Origin: Kutzneria sp035492655
GTDB lineage: Bacteria; Actinomycetota; Actinomycetes; Mycobacteriales; Pseudonocardiaceae
Length of the DNA: 23,049 bases
Assembly: GCA_035492655.1 (NCBI GenBank)
Contig: DATJJB010000491.1
Location: forward strand, 1-23,049
Direction: 5' to 3'
The notes below the pieces were generated by a model. That model ran no database searches. It was not told the origin of the DNA and saw nothing but the letters and a program-made list of their open reading frames with translations. Of the stretch, positions 7,463-14,718 are shown in pieces (positions within the stretch are counted from its first letter, which is position 1; each line of letters begins with the position of its first letter). The position numbers were made by a program, and so were the translations under genes.

Positions 7463-8434
7463 TCAGTCCTGGCAGCTCCACTGTGCTGGGAGCGGGTAGC
7501 CGTTGGTGTACGAGCCGGCGGCAACGCCGGCGTCGGTGATGGTGGCGGCGCTCCACGAGCTCGCGCCTTCCGGCGCGCCGAGCACGCCGTCGACCTGGCC
7601 GTCGTGCCACACGTAGTGGCCCGCGCCGCTGTCGCCGACCACCTGGTCCGCACCGTTGACGGCGAACGCGTTGCCGTCCTCGATCAGATCGGCGACGACC
7701 GCGCCGGTGAAGTCCCACTCGACGGCGTTCGAGCCGGACCGGCCGACGATGTGCCCGTCGTGCACGCCCCGGACCTCCAGCCAGTCATGAGGCGTCTCCG
7801 CGGTGAGCTCGACGGCCAGGTGGCCACCGGTGAACAGGAAGGCCCGCCCGCTCCAGGTGGAGGCCACGACGTCACCCTGCTCGTCGATGGCGGTGTACGC
7901 GGCGTCCTCGCCCGGCGGCAGGTCGAGGTAGCTGACCTGATCGGGGTGATCGACGTTCCACACGCCGACATGGACGCGGGCGCCGTCGAGCACGGTGGCG
8001 ACGACCTGACCGCTGTTGTCGACGCCGACGGCCTCGCCGGTCAGCGACCGCGTGCCGTTGCTCAGCACGGACCACGCGCCGTTGTGGTGGATCACCGGGG
8101 TGGACACACCCACCTCCGGATAGGTCGCGCCGGCCAGGTCGCCGGCGTCGTTGACGTCGAACGCCTCGGTGTCGACCCCGAGGCCGCCGACCAAGGTCGG
8201 CGAGCCGTTGCGCCACACCGCGACCTGGTGCGCCCCACCGTGATCGCTGACCACGCCGACCAACGAGCCGTTGGCCGACGAGCCGGTGACCCAGCCCCGG
8301 TCGACGCCGGCCGGCAACGCCAGGGCACTGGCCTCCCAGCGGCAGATGTGCGCCGGCGCGGCCTCGGCGACCGCGGGCGTGATGACGGCGGCCAGGCCGA
8401 TGATCGACATGACTGAGAGCAGACGTGTTCCCAC
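7463..8434 (-). CDS. Secreted HAF-repeat-like beta-propeller protein
   Basis: This 323-aa protein starts at GTG 8434, seven bases after a GGGGGGA ribosome-binding site. The frame is open further upstream. Residues 1-28 are a signal peptide (MGTRLLSVMSIIGLAAVITPAVAEAAPA). The rest is a run of about six degenerate units of 40-50 residues, each with an 'AxxVNDxGxVVGxS' turn: AFDVNDAGDLAGATY, AVGVDNSGQVVATV, YTAIDEQGDVVAST, VRGVHDGHIVGRS, FAVNGADQVVGDS and ATITDAGVAAGSY. This is the pattern of HAF-type extracellular repeat proteins, predicted to fold as a beta-propeller. No catalytic residues are recognisable. The cysteines near the two ends (HICRW, WSCQD) could close the ring with a disulfide. 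Function unknown; it is probably extracellular and binds something. Confidence 0.85.
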   Translation of the reverse strand: MGTRLLSVMSIIGLAAVITPAVAEAAPAHICRWEASALALPAGVDRGWVTGSSANGSLVGVVSDHGGAHQVAVWRNGSPTLVGGLGVDTEAFDVNDAGDLAGATYPEVGVSTPVIHHNGAWSVLSNGTRSLTGEAVGVDNSGQVVATVLDGARVHVGVWNVDHPDQVSYLDLPPGEDAAYTAIDEQGDVVASTWSGRAFLFTGGHLAVELTAETPHDWLEVRGVHDGHIVGRSGSNAVEWDFTGAVVADLIEDGNAFAVNGADQVVGDSGAGHYVWHDGQVDGVLGAPEGASSWSAATITDAGVAAGSYTNGYPLPAQWSCQD

Positions 8435-8450
8435 GACGGAGTCCCCCCAA

Positions 8451-8472
8451 GGGCTCAGATGCCAGTGAGCCC
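8451..8472 (-). terminator. Hairpin between the methyltransferase and HAF-like genes
   Basis: GGGCTCA and TGAGCCC pair (7 bp, 8-base loop), 31 bases after the methyltransferase stop and just upstream of the next gene's ribosome-binding site. It could be a terminator or an attenuator. Confidence 0.4.
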
Positions 8473-8502
8473 AGTCTGCCACGGAACCCTTGTCGTGACC
8501 CC

Positions 8503-9312
8503 TCATTCCGGACGATGAGCCGTCACCAGCAGGTAGCCGTACTCGGGCAGGTCGGCCACCGGATGCAGCAGCACCTCGATCAGCCGATCGGCCGCTTCCC
8601 CATGCCGCTCAACCAATTCCGCACGCCGCGCCCGGACGTTGTCGGCCAACTTCCGCATGGTCGGCCGGGTGTGCTCGCTGACGTCGATCACCCGGTCCAC
8701 CACCAGACCGGCGTCGTCGACCAGTGCACGGTAGTCGTCAACGGTCGGCAGCTCGCTCAAGGCGAACTTCCGCAGTGCGTCGTCGAACGCCAAGCGGTGC
8801 TCGGGGCTGAGCGGCGCCCGCTGGAGCAGGTCGGCGATCACCAGCCGGCCGCCTGGCCGCAGTACCCGGTGAATCTCCCGAAGCGCCTTGTCCCGGTCCA
8901 TGTGCAGCAACGACTCGAACGCCCACGCGGCATCGAAGTTGCCGCTGCCGTAAGGCAACTGGAGGGCGTCCGCCTCCTCGAAGCGCACCCGGCCGGCCAC
9001 GCCCGCGACCTCGGCCCGACGGTTGGCCTCCACCACCTGGCCGCGGTTGATCGACACGCCGGTGATGTCGGCCTCGACCGTGGCCGACAGGCGGATCGCC
9101 GGCTCGCCGATGCCACAGCCGACGTCGAGCATGCGCTCGCCGGGGCGCAGGGCCAGCAGGTCGATCAGCACGTCGGTCATCCGCCGCACCGCGACGGCAA
9201 CCGACTCGTCGTCGGAAAGCCAGTAGCCGTAGTGGAAGTTGACGTCCCAGGAACTCAGCAGGACGTGCGTGTACACGTCGTAGAAGTCCGACACCTGCTT
9301 GGGCGAGGTCAT
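8503..9312 (-). CDS. SAM-dependent methyltransferase (RebM-like class I)
   Basis: This 269-aa class I methyltransferase has motif I LDVGCGIGEPA (about 62-72), the acidic ADITGVSINRGQV strand, ADALQLPY, and WAFESLLHM before EIHRVLRPGGRLVIADLL. The layout and the GISIxxxQV-like segment resemble RebM and other natural-product O-methyltransferases in actinomycete clusters. The likely substrate is therefore a small molecule hydroxyl, carboxyl or sugar hydroxyl, but the acceptor cannot be read. Its ATG (9312-9310) overlaps the P450 stop as ATGA, so the two are translationally coupled and probably act on the same compound. The open frame runs upstream into the P450, but MTSPKQVSDFYD is the family-like start. 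Confidence 0.9.
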   Translation of the reverse strand: MTSPKQVSDFYDVYTHVLLSSWDVNFHYGYWLSDDESVAVAVRRMTDVLIDLLALRPGERMLDVGCGIGEPAIRLSATVEADITGVSINRGQVVEANRRAEVAGVAGRVRFEEADALQLPYGSGNFDAAWAFESLLHMDRDKALREIHRVLRPGGRLVIADLLQRAPLSPEHRLAFDDALRKFALSELPTVDDYRALVDDAGLVVDRVIDVSEHTRPTMRKLADNVRARRAELVERHGEAADRLIEVLLHPVADLPEYGYLLVTAHRPE

Positions 9313-10502
9313 GACAGCACCACCGGCAACCTTTCCACGCCACGGGTCAGAAGTGTGAACTGCCACGGGATTTCGTCGTCGGCTGGCCGAATGTCCGGGA
9401 ACCGGGCCAACAAGGCCCCGAGCAGCTCCTCGCACTCGACCCGAGCCAGCGCGGCGCCCAGGCAGTAGTGCGCGCCATGCCCGAAGCCGACGTGGCTGCC
9501 GACGGACCGGGTCAGGTCCAGCCGGTCGGCGTCGGCGAACTGCGCCTCGTCCCGGTTGGCCGACAGCAGCGACAGCATCACGACCTCGCCGGCCGGCACG
9601 GTCGTGTCGCCGAACTCGACGGCTTCCGTGGTGTAGCGGAAGGTTCCCATGTGCACCGGCCCGTCGTACCGGATCAGCTCCTCGACGGCGTTCGGCAACA
9701 GGGCGGGATTCTCCCGCAGCAGCCGAAGTTGCCCGGGATGGTCGAACAGGGCCAGCAGCGCGGTGCCGATGAGGTTGGCGGTGGTCTCGAAGCCGCCGAT
9801 GACCATGACCGCCAGCAGCGACACCAGCTCCGACTCGGTCAGGTCCTCGGCCAGCAGATCGCTGACCAGATCATCGGACGGGGTGAGCCGACGGTAGGCG
9901 ATCACCTCCGTCAGGTAGTCGTGCAGCGCGTGCCCGGCCGTGCCGTATTCCGCGACCGACCGGGTCGACATCGACACCAGCGTCTCGGTCCAGCCGCGCA
10001 GCCGGTCCGCGTCGGCCGCCGGCAGGCCGAGCAGCTCGCACATGAGCAGGACCGGCAGCGGCCGCGCGATCTCGGCGACAAGATCGATCCGATCCCGGTT
10101 CTTGATCGACGCCAGCAGGGCGTCGACGATCTCGGTGACACGCGGTCGAAGCCGCCTGATCCGCCGGGTGGTGAAGGCGGCAGTGGCGATCTTGCGCAGC
10201 CGGGTGTGCGCCGGGGTGTCCATGCTCAGCAGGTTGACCGCAATGGACGGCGGCAGCGCCAGCAGCGCCCTGCCCTCGTCGCCGCCGTCGCCGAGGATCT
10301 CCCGCGCGGCCAGCACGTCCTTGCTCAGCCGCTGATCGGCCAGCCCGGCCCGCACGTCGGCGTACCTGGTCACCAGCCACACCCGCAGGCCGTTCGGCGT
10401 GATGGTCGGGCACACCGGCGCGGTCCGCCGGAGCCGAGCATAGGTCGGGTACGGGTCGCGTACGAAGGCCGAATCGAACACATCTGCATTCGTAGCGAAC
10501 AC
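9309..10502 (-). CDS. Cytochrome P450 monooxygenase
   Basis: This 397-aa soluble bacterial P450 has the expected length and all key motifs: the I-helix oxygen-activation motif GGFETT (236-241), the K-helix ExxR EELIR (Glu275, Arg278), and heme-binding FGHGAHYCLGAALAR with Cys347 as thiolate ligand. The start is GTG 10502, giving MFATNADVFDSAFVRDPYP; the ribosome-binding site is weak, and a second GTG seven codons in is possible. It is coupled by ATGA to the methyltransferase and divergent from the flavin monooxygenase across 147 bases. This fits a tailoring oxidase in a small biosynthetic cluster. Redox partners are not encoded here. The substrate is unknown. Confidence 0.95.
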   Translation of the reverse strand: MFATNADVFDSAFVRDPYPTYARLRRTAPVCPTITPNGLRVWLVTRYADVRAGLADQRLSKDVLAAREILGDGGDEGRALLALPPSIAVNLLSMDTPAHTRLRKIATAAFTTRRIRRLRPRVTEIVDALLASIKNRDRIDLVAEIARPLPVLLMCELLGLPAADADRLRGWTETLVSMSTRSVAEYGTAGHALHDYLTEVIAYRRLTPSDDLVSDLLAEDLTESELVSLLAVMVIGGFETTANLIGTALLALFDHPGQLRLLRENPALLPNAVEELIRYDGPVHMGTFRYTTEAVEFGDTTVPAGEVVMLSLLSANRDEAQFADADRLDLTRSVGSHVGFGHGAHYCLGAALARVECEELLGALLARFPDIRPADDEIPWQFTLLTRGVERLPVVLS

Positions 10503-10519
10503 GGATGCTTGCGGCCAGT

Positions 10520-10572
10520 GGTCGAAGGGCGTCCACAGGGTCCTACGACTCTGGACGGAAGTACCCTCGACC
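10520..10572. promoter_or_regulatory. Imperfect dyad in the P450/monooxygenase divergent region
   Basis: GGTCGAAGGG (10520-10529) pairs with CCCTCGACC (10564-10572) with one bulge, and GTCCA pairs with TGGAC (10531-10535, 10552-10556). The dyad lies in the 147-base gap between the two divergent operons. It could be an operator or a hairpin in the P450 leader. No strong promoter hexamers stand out. Confidence 0.35.
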
Positions 10573-10649
10573 GGCCGCCGACCCCGATGGTAACGCGGAG
10601 ATCCGGTCCGGCGACTTCACGCGCAACCATCATCCACAGTGGAGGACGC

Positions 10650-11855
10650 GTGACATCCGTTGCCGTCATCGGGGCCGGGCCGTACGGGCTGTCCATCGCC
10701 GCGTATCTGCGCGACTACGGTGTGACCACTCGCGTTTTCGGTATTCCGCTGGACACGTGGCGTAGCCACATGCCGGCCGGAATGCTGCTCAAATCGGACG
10801 GTTTCGCCTCGAACGTGTACGGCCCCAAGGCCGTTGGCACGTTGGCCGAATACTGCCAGGAGCGCTCGCTCCCGTACCACGAGACCGACATCCCGGTGCC
10901 GCTGGAGGTGTTCAGCGACTACGCGGTGGACTTCCAGCGCCGGTTCGTGCCGGATCTCGAAGAAGTTCTGGTCACGAGTTTGTCGCGCAACGGCAACGGC
11001 TTCCGGCTGAAGTTAACCGACGGTCAAGAGATGCTCGCCGACCGTGTCGTGTGCGCGGTCGGCATCAGCCACTTCGCCGTCCGGCCGGCCGAGCTGGCCG
11101 GGCTGCGCGACGAGCTGGTCAGCCACGCCTACGACCACCACGATCTGAGCCGGTTCGCCGGCAAGCACGTGACGGTGATCGGCGCGGGCTCGTCGGCCGT
11201 GGACACCGCGGTGCTGCTCAGCGACAACGGCGCCACGGTCTCGTTGGTGGCGCGCAGCAACGTGGTGAGGTTCGGCGGCAAGCCGGAGCCGCGCGGCGTG
11301 TGGGAGAAGCTGCGCAGCCCGTCCTCCGGCGTCGGCCCGGGCCTGCGGAACTGGCTGTGCGAGGCGATGCCGTCGCTGTTCCGGTTCCTGCCGGGAGACC
11401 TGCGGCTGCGGCTGATCAAGACCCATCTCGGCCCGAAGTCGCCGTGGCACATGAAGGCCCGCTTCGACGCCAACGTCGAGACCCATCTCGGACGGTCCAT
11501 CGTGGCCGCTCGCGAAGTTGACGGCCGGGTAGAGCTCGACCTCGGCGGCGAGACGCTGACCACCGATCACGTGCTGACAGCGACCGGTTACTACCCGGAC
11601 CTGGCCCGGCTGGAGTTCCTCGACGACGGTCTGCGGCGCGCGGTCCGCAGCCACGCCCGGATGCCCGTGGTGTCCCGGTGGTTCGAGAGTTCCGTGCGGG
11701 GCCTGTACTTCGTCGGCCCGGCCGCGGTGAACACCTTCGGTCCGCTGATGCGGTTCATGGTCGGCGCGGAGTACGTGGCGCCGCGGGTCGCGCACCATCT
11801 GGCCGACCGTCCCGGACTGGTCGGCTCCCGCCGCAGACGCTGGCTCGTCCGATGA
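10650..11855 (+). CDS. FAD/NAD(P)-dependent monooxygenase-like flavoprotein
   Basis: This 401-aa protein starts at GTG 10650, four bases after GGAGG; the open frame extends upstream but has no family similarity there. It has two dinucleotide-binding folds: GAGPYG (8-13) for FAD, and VTVIGAGSSAVDTA from about 174 for NAD(P)H, plus the ATGYYPDL segment near 315. The early segment WRSHMPAGMLLKSDGFASN is typical of class B-type flavin monooxygenases of the CzcO-like group. Known relatives hydroxylate nitrogen or sulfur or perform Baeyer-Villiger oxidation; the exact reaction is unknown. The stop overlaps the next gene's ATG (ATGA). Codon 122 is TTA, which in this kind of host points to control by the rare leucine tRNA BldA. 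Confidence 0.9.
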   Translation: MTSVAVIGAGPYGLSIAAYLRDYGVTTRVFGIPLDTWRSHMPAGMLLKSDGFASNVYGPKAVGTLAEYCQERSLPYHETDIPVPLEVFSDYAVDFQRRFVPDLEEVLVTSLSRNGNGFRLKLTDGQEMLADRVVCAVGISHFAVRPAELAGLRDELVSHAYDHHDLSRFAGKHVTVIGAGSSAVDTAVLLSDNGATVSLVARSNVVRFGGKPEPRGVWEKLRSPSSGVGPGLRNWLCEAMPSLFRFLPGDLRLRLIKTHLGPKSPWHMKARFDANVETHLGRSIVAAREVDGRVELDLGGETLTTDHVLTATGYYPDLARLEFLDDGLRRAVRSHARMPVVSRWFESSVRGLYFVGPAAVNTFGPLMRFMVGAEYVAPRVAHHLADRPGLVGSRRRRWLVR

Positions 11856-13768
11856 TCGTCTACAAGGCCGGCGGGGTGCGGATCGACCTGGTCCGCGAGG
11901 GTTCGGCCGGCGCACTGGTGCTCGTGCCGGGTCTGGAGGGCGATCCGGAGGAGTTGACCGGCGTGATCGCCGGCTACACCGGGTCGGAGACCGTCTACTG
12001 TGCCGCGCCGATGCTGGTCGACGACGACGGCGAGGCGATCGAGACGGTCGAGCGGATGGCCGCGTTGATGATCGTCGCGCTGGACGAGGCGGTCGGCTCC
12101 GGTTACCACCTCGGCGGGTACTCGTTCGGCGGGCTGATCGCGTGGGAGATGGCCCAGCAGCTCAAGGCTGCCGGCCGGCCACCGGGCCAGGTGTTCCTGA
12201 TCGAGGCGATCTTCGACGAGCGGTTCTGGAACCGTCGCCTGTGGCTGGTCGCGATGCGCCGGCGGGGGATGAACCAGCTGGCGCGGATCCGTCAGTTGCC
12301 GGCGCGCCAAGCCGCCGCCGAGTTCGGGCTGCGCGGGCAGCGGTTGCTGCGGCGGCTGGCCCGACGATCATCCGGCGGCGAGGCGACTTCGGTGTCCACC
12401 GGGGAGACCGAGGCCGGGCAGCGGGCGTACCGGGCGATGCCGCGCTACCGGCCGACCTTCTACGACGGCGCCGTGACGGTGCTGGCCGCGACCGACAACC
12501 GGCATTTCGGTTGCGACACGGCCGAATGCTGGCAGGGGCTGGCCCGCGAGATGTACGTGCGGCGGATCGTCGGTGACCACCTCACGATCGTCAGCTCGGC
12601 CGAGGCGGCGGCGCAGGTGGCCGACGGCATCGGTCGACACCTGAGCAACGGCCCGGGGGTTCGGCCGGCACCGGGCTTCGAGCGGGTGCTGATCGTGTCG
12701 ACCATGCGGTGGTTCTCCGCGGCACGGTTGGCCGACGCGATGACCGAGGCCGGTTTCACGGTGTCGGTGTGCCGGCCGCCCGGGCATCCGCTGGAGGTGG
12801 TCGACGGGCTGGCCGGCTCGTACGTGCTGCACCGGACCCGGCCGTTGCACTCGATCGCGCGGGCGATTGCGGCTTCCCGCCCGGACCTGGTGATGTGTGA
12901 CGACGAGCGGTCGCTGGTTCTGTTGCGCCGCCTGCATTCCCGGCGGCCGGACCCGGTGCTGGCCCGCTCGCTGGGCGACTGGACTCGGCTGATGTCCCGG
13001 GCCGGCGTGGCCGAGCACGCCCGGGCCGCCGGGGTTGACGCGCCGGAAACCTCCGTGATCACCGATCCCGCTGTGCTGCAAGAGTTTCCGGTGGTGCTCA
13101 AGACCGACGGCAGTTCCGGCGGCCGTGGCGTGGCCGTGGTCGAGCAGGCATCGTTGGCCCGGTCGTGGCGGGTCATCTCCCGGCCGCCGGCGCCGCACGT
13201 GGCCGTGAAGCGGGCCCTGGTGAACCGGGAGCTGCATTCGTTGACGGCGGCCGTGTTGCGGCGCAGGCCGATCGTCAACGCGCAGGCGTTCCGGGCCGGC
13301 AGGGACGCCATCGCCACCGTGGCCTGCCGTGATGGCGAGCTGCTTTCCTTGGTGTGCCTGGAGGTCGTGCTTGCCGAGGAGGTGCGCGGGCCGTCGGCGG
13401 TGGTGCGGGTGATCGATCATGCCGGCATGGCCGAGGCCGCCCGGCGGATCGTGCGCCACTTCGGGCTCAGCGGGTTCTGCGGTCTGGACTTCGTCATCGA
13501 CGCGGACGAGACGGCCTGGCTGATCGAACTCAACGCCCGCATCACGCCGACCTGCCACCTGCTGTTCGACGCCCCGCGCCCGATCGGCCAGGTGCTCGCG
13601 CTGTTCCCGTTCGAGCACGGGGCTTCCGCGTACGCCGACTGCGTCGACGTGCCCGTCCGGGCTCCGCTGCTGGCCGAACGCGGCCGGCGACTCCTGGCCC
13701 GGCAACGGCATCCGGTGCTGCGGCGGATGCGGGAGTGGACCAGACGCCGTAGGCCCGAACTGGCCTAG
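11852..13768 (+). CDS. Thioesterase/ATP-grasp ligase fusion protein
   Basis: This 638-aa fusion starts at ATG 11852, overlapping the previous stop. Residues 1-265 are an alpha/beta-hydrolase thioesterase like those of NRPS/PKS systems: LVLVPGLEGD, nucleophile motif GYSFGG (Ser91), a late TDNRHFGCDTAECWQGL segment and catalytic His243 in VGDHLTIV. Residues about 275-600 are an ATP-grasp ligase: an N-terminal Rossmann-like lobe (RVLIVSTMRWFSAARLADAM), the ATP lid VVLKTDGSSGGRGVAVV (about 414-430), and the Mg/ATP site GLDFVIDADETAWLIELNAR with Glu559 and Asn561. ATP-grasp enzymes activate a carboxylate as acyl phosphate and join it to an amine or thiol. Pairing with a thioesterase suggests making and releasing, or transferring, an acyl group in one polypeptide. 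I do not recognise this architecture as a characterised enzyme. A basic tail (RRMREWTRRRRPELA) ends it. Confidence 0.88.
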   Translation: MIVYKAGGVRIDLVREGSAGALVLVPGLEGDPEELTGVIAGYTGSETVYCAAPMLVDDDGEAIETVERMAALMIVALDEAVGSGYHLGGYSFGGLIAWEMAQQLKAAGRPPGQVFLIEAIFDERFWNRRLWLVAMRRRGMNQLARIRQLPARQAAAEFGLRGQRLLRRLARRSSGGEATSVSTGETEAGQRAYRAMPRYRPTFYDGAVTVLAATDNRHFGCDTAECWQGLAREMYVRRIVGDHLTIVSSAEAAAQVADGIGRHLSNGPGVRPAPGFERVLIVSTMRWFSAARLADAMTEAGFTVSVCRPPGHPLEVVDGLAGSYVLHRTRPLHSIARAIAASRPDLVMCDDERSLVLLRRLHSRRPDPVLARSLGDWTRLMSRAGVAEHARAAGVDAPETSVITDPAVLQEFPVVLKTDGSSGGRGVAVVEQASLARSWRVISRPPAPHVAVKRALVNRELHSLTAAVLRRRPIVNAQAFRAGRDAIATVACRDGELLSLVCLEVVLAEEVRGPSAVVRVIDHAGMAEAARRIVRHFGLSGFCGLDFVIDADETAWLIELNARITPTCHLLFDAPRPIGQVLALFPFEHGASAYADCVDVPVRAPLLAERGRRLLARQRHPVLRRMREWTRRRRPELA

Positions 13769-13780
13769 GGCTCCCCGACA

Positions 13781-13832
13781 GCTCGCGCGGCGCGGTGTGA
13801 GGCCGCCCCGTCCCGCACCGCGCCGCGCGAGC
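13781..13832. terminator. 17-bp perfect hairpin between convergent genes
   Basis: Bases 13781-13797 pair perfectly with 13816-13832 across an 18-base loop; the stem is almost all G/C. It lies 12 bases after the thioesterase/ATP-grasp stop and 24 bases from the MscS stop, so it probably ends transcription from both sides. Confidence 0.8.
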
Positions 13833-13856
13833 GCCTCCCGAACGCGGGTTCGAGAC

Positions 13857-14474
13857 TCATTCCGGTTGGTGCAGGCCGACCGTCACCCCAGCCGCCAGCA
13901 CCCCTGCGTTGGGCAGCAACAAGGTTCCATTGTCGGCAGCCAAGGTCACGTAGGTCAGCCCCAGTGCCCGCACCCGGCCGGTGAACGGCCCGTTCAACGC
14001 ACCGGACCGCACCTCGATGGTGTCGCCCACGCGAAAGGGGTGCACCATCAGGATCATCAAGCCGGCGAACACGTTGCCCAGGGTCTGCTGGGCCGCGATA
14101 CCGACGACGACACCGGTCAGCGCGCCGCCGACGACCAACTGCTGCAACGGAATCGCCAACACGCTCAACGCCGTCAACACCACGACGCAGTAGCCGACGG
14201 CCGAGATGACCACGGCCAGGACCGACCCCGCCGACCCCAGGCCGCGGCGGGCCAGTCTGGCGTCGACGTAATCGGCGACCCGCCTGGTCGCCAGCACCCC
14301 GGCGATCACGAACAACAGCGCGCCGGTCAGCGAGACGGCCTTCGCGATGACCGGGTCGTGCACCGGGATCAGCCCGGCGTCCGGCGCGTTCACCACGATC
14401 AGGCAGACGACGGCCAGCACCACCCACACGAGTGGCCGGCGCAGTCGGACAGCGTTCTCCTCCGTTCGGGTCAT
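13857..14474 (-). CDS. Small MscS-family mechanosensitive channel
   Basis: This 205-aa membrane protein has about four hydrophobic segments: LVWVVLAVVCLIVV, AVSLTGALLFVIAGVLA, SVLAVVISAVGYCVVVLTALSVL, and pore helix GGALTGVVVGIAAQQTLGNVFAGLMILMVHPF. It then has the MscS beta domain, RVGDTIEVRSGALNGPFTGRVRALGLTYVTLAADNGTLLLPNAGVLA. It is shorter than E. coli MscS (286 aa) and ends right after the beta domain, lacking most of the C-terminal cage. Such channels open on osmotic downshock to release solutes. A GGGTAG element lies 9 bases before the ATG, so it may be leaderless and under a sigma-B-like factor, as for its neighbours. Confidence 0.9.
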   Translation of the reverse strand: MTRTEENAVRLRRPLVWVVLAVVCLIVVNAPDAGLIPVHDPVIAKAVSLTGALLFVIAGVLATRRVADYVDARLARRGLGSAGSVLAVVISAVGYCVVVLTALSVLAIPLQQLVVGGALTGVVVGIAAQQTLGNVFAGLMILMVHPFRVGDTIEVRSGALNGPFTGRVRALGLTYVTLAADNGTLLLPNAGVLAAGVTVGLHQPE

Positions 14475-14483
14475 GAAGATCGC

Positions 14484-14510
14484 CTACCCATGGGCCCCCG
14501 CGGCACAAAC
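14484..14510 (-). promoter_or_regulatory. Possible sigma-B-like promoter of the MscS gene
   Basis: GTTT (14507-14510), a 17-base spacer and GGGTAG (14484-14489) are followed by 9 bases and then ATG. The spacer is longer than the usual 14-16, so this is the weakest of three similar elements. Confidence 0.4.
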
Positions 14511-14544
14511 ATGCCTTGCGGGTAGTGCGTTTCACAACGGGATG

Positions 14545-14718
14545 TCAGCTCGTCTCACGGGCCCGTCGCAGCGCCTCGGCGACCTGCGCACGGACCTTCT
14601 CCCAGTCGTCGGCCAGCGGCCGCCAGGTCACCGGCAATGAGCCGTGATCGGCCAGCCCGGCCGGGTCGAGGACGAGCACCGTCGGCCCGGCCGCCGGTCC
14701 GTGCCGGTCGAGCGTCAC
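14545..14718 (-). CDS. Small 57-aa protein coupled to the DJ-1/PfpI gene
   Basis: The GTG start (14718-14716) overlaps the stop of the upstream gene as GTGA, a classical translational coupling. Codon use is strongly GC at third positions, as in its neighbours. The protein begins with a short strand-like piece (PTVLVLDPAGLADHG) and ends with an amphipathic helix (DDWEKVRAQVAEALRRARETS). I do not recognise a family. Overlap with the upstream gene, and no other gene on either strand here, support that it is real. Role unknown; being co-made with a DJ-1-type stress protein, it may be an accessory factor. Confidence 0.55.
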   Translation of the reverse strand: MTLDRHGPAAGPTVLVLDPAGLADHGSLPVTWRPLADDWEKVRAQVAEALRRARETS

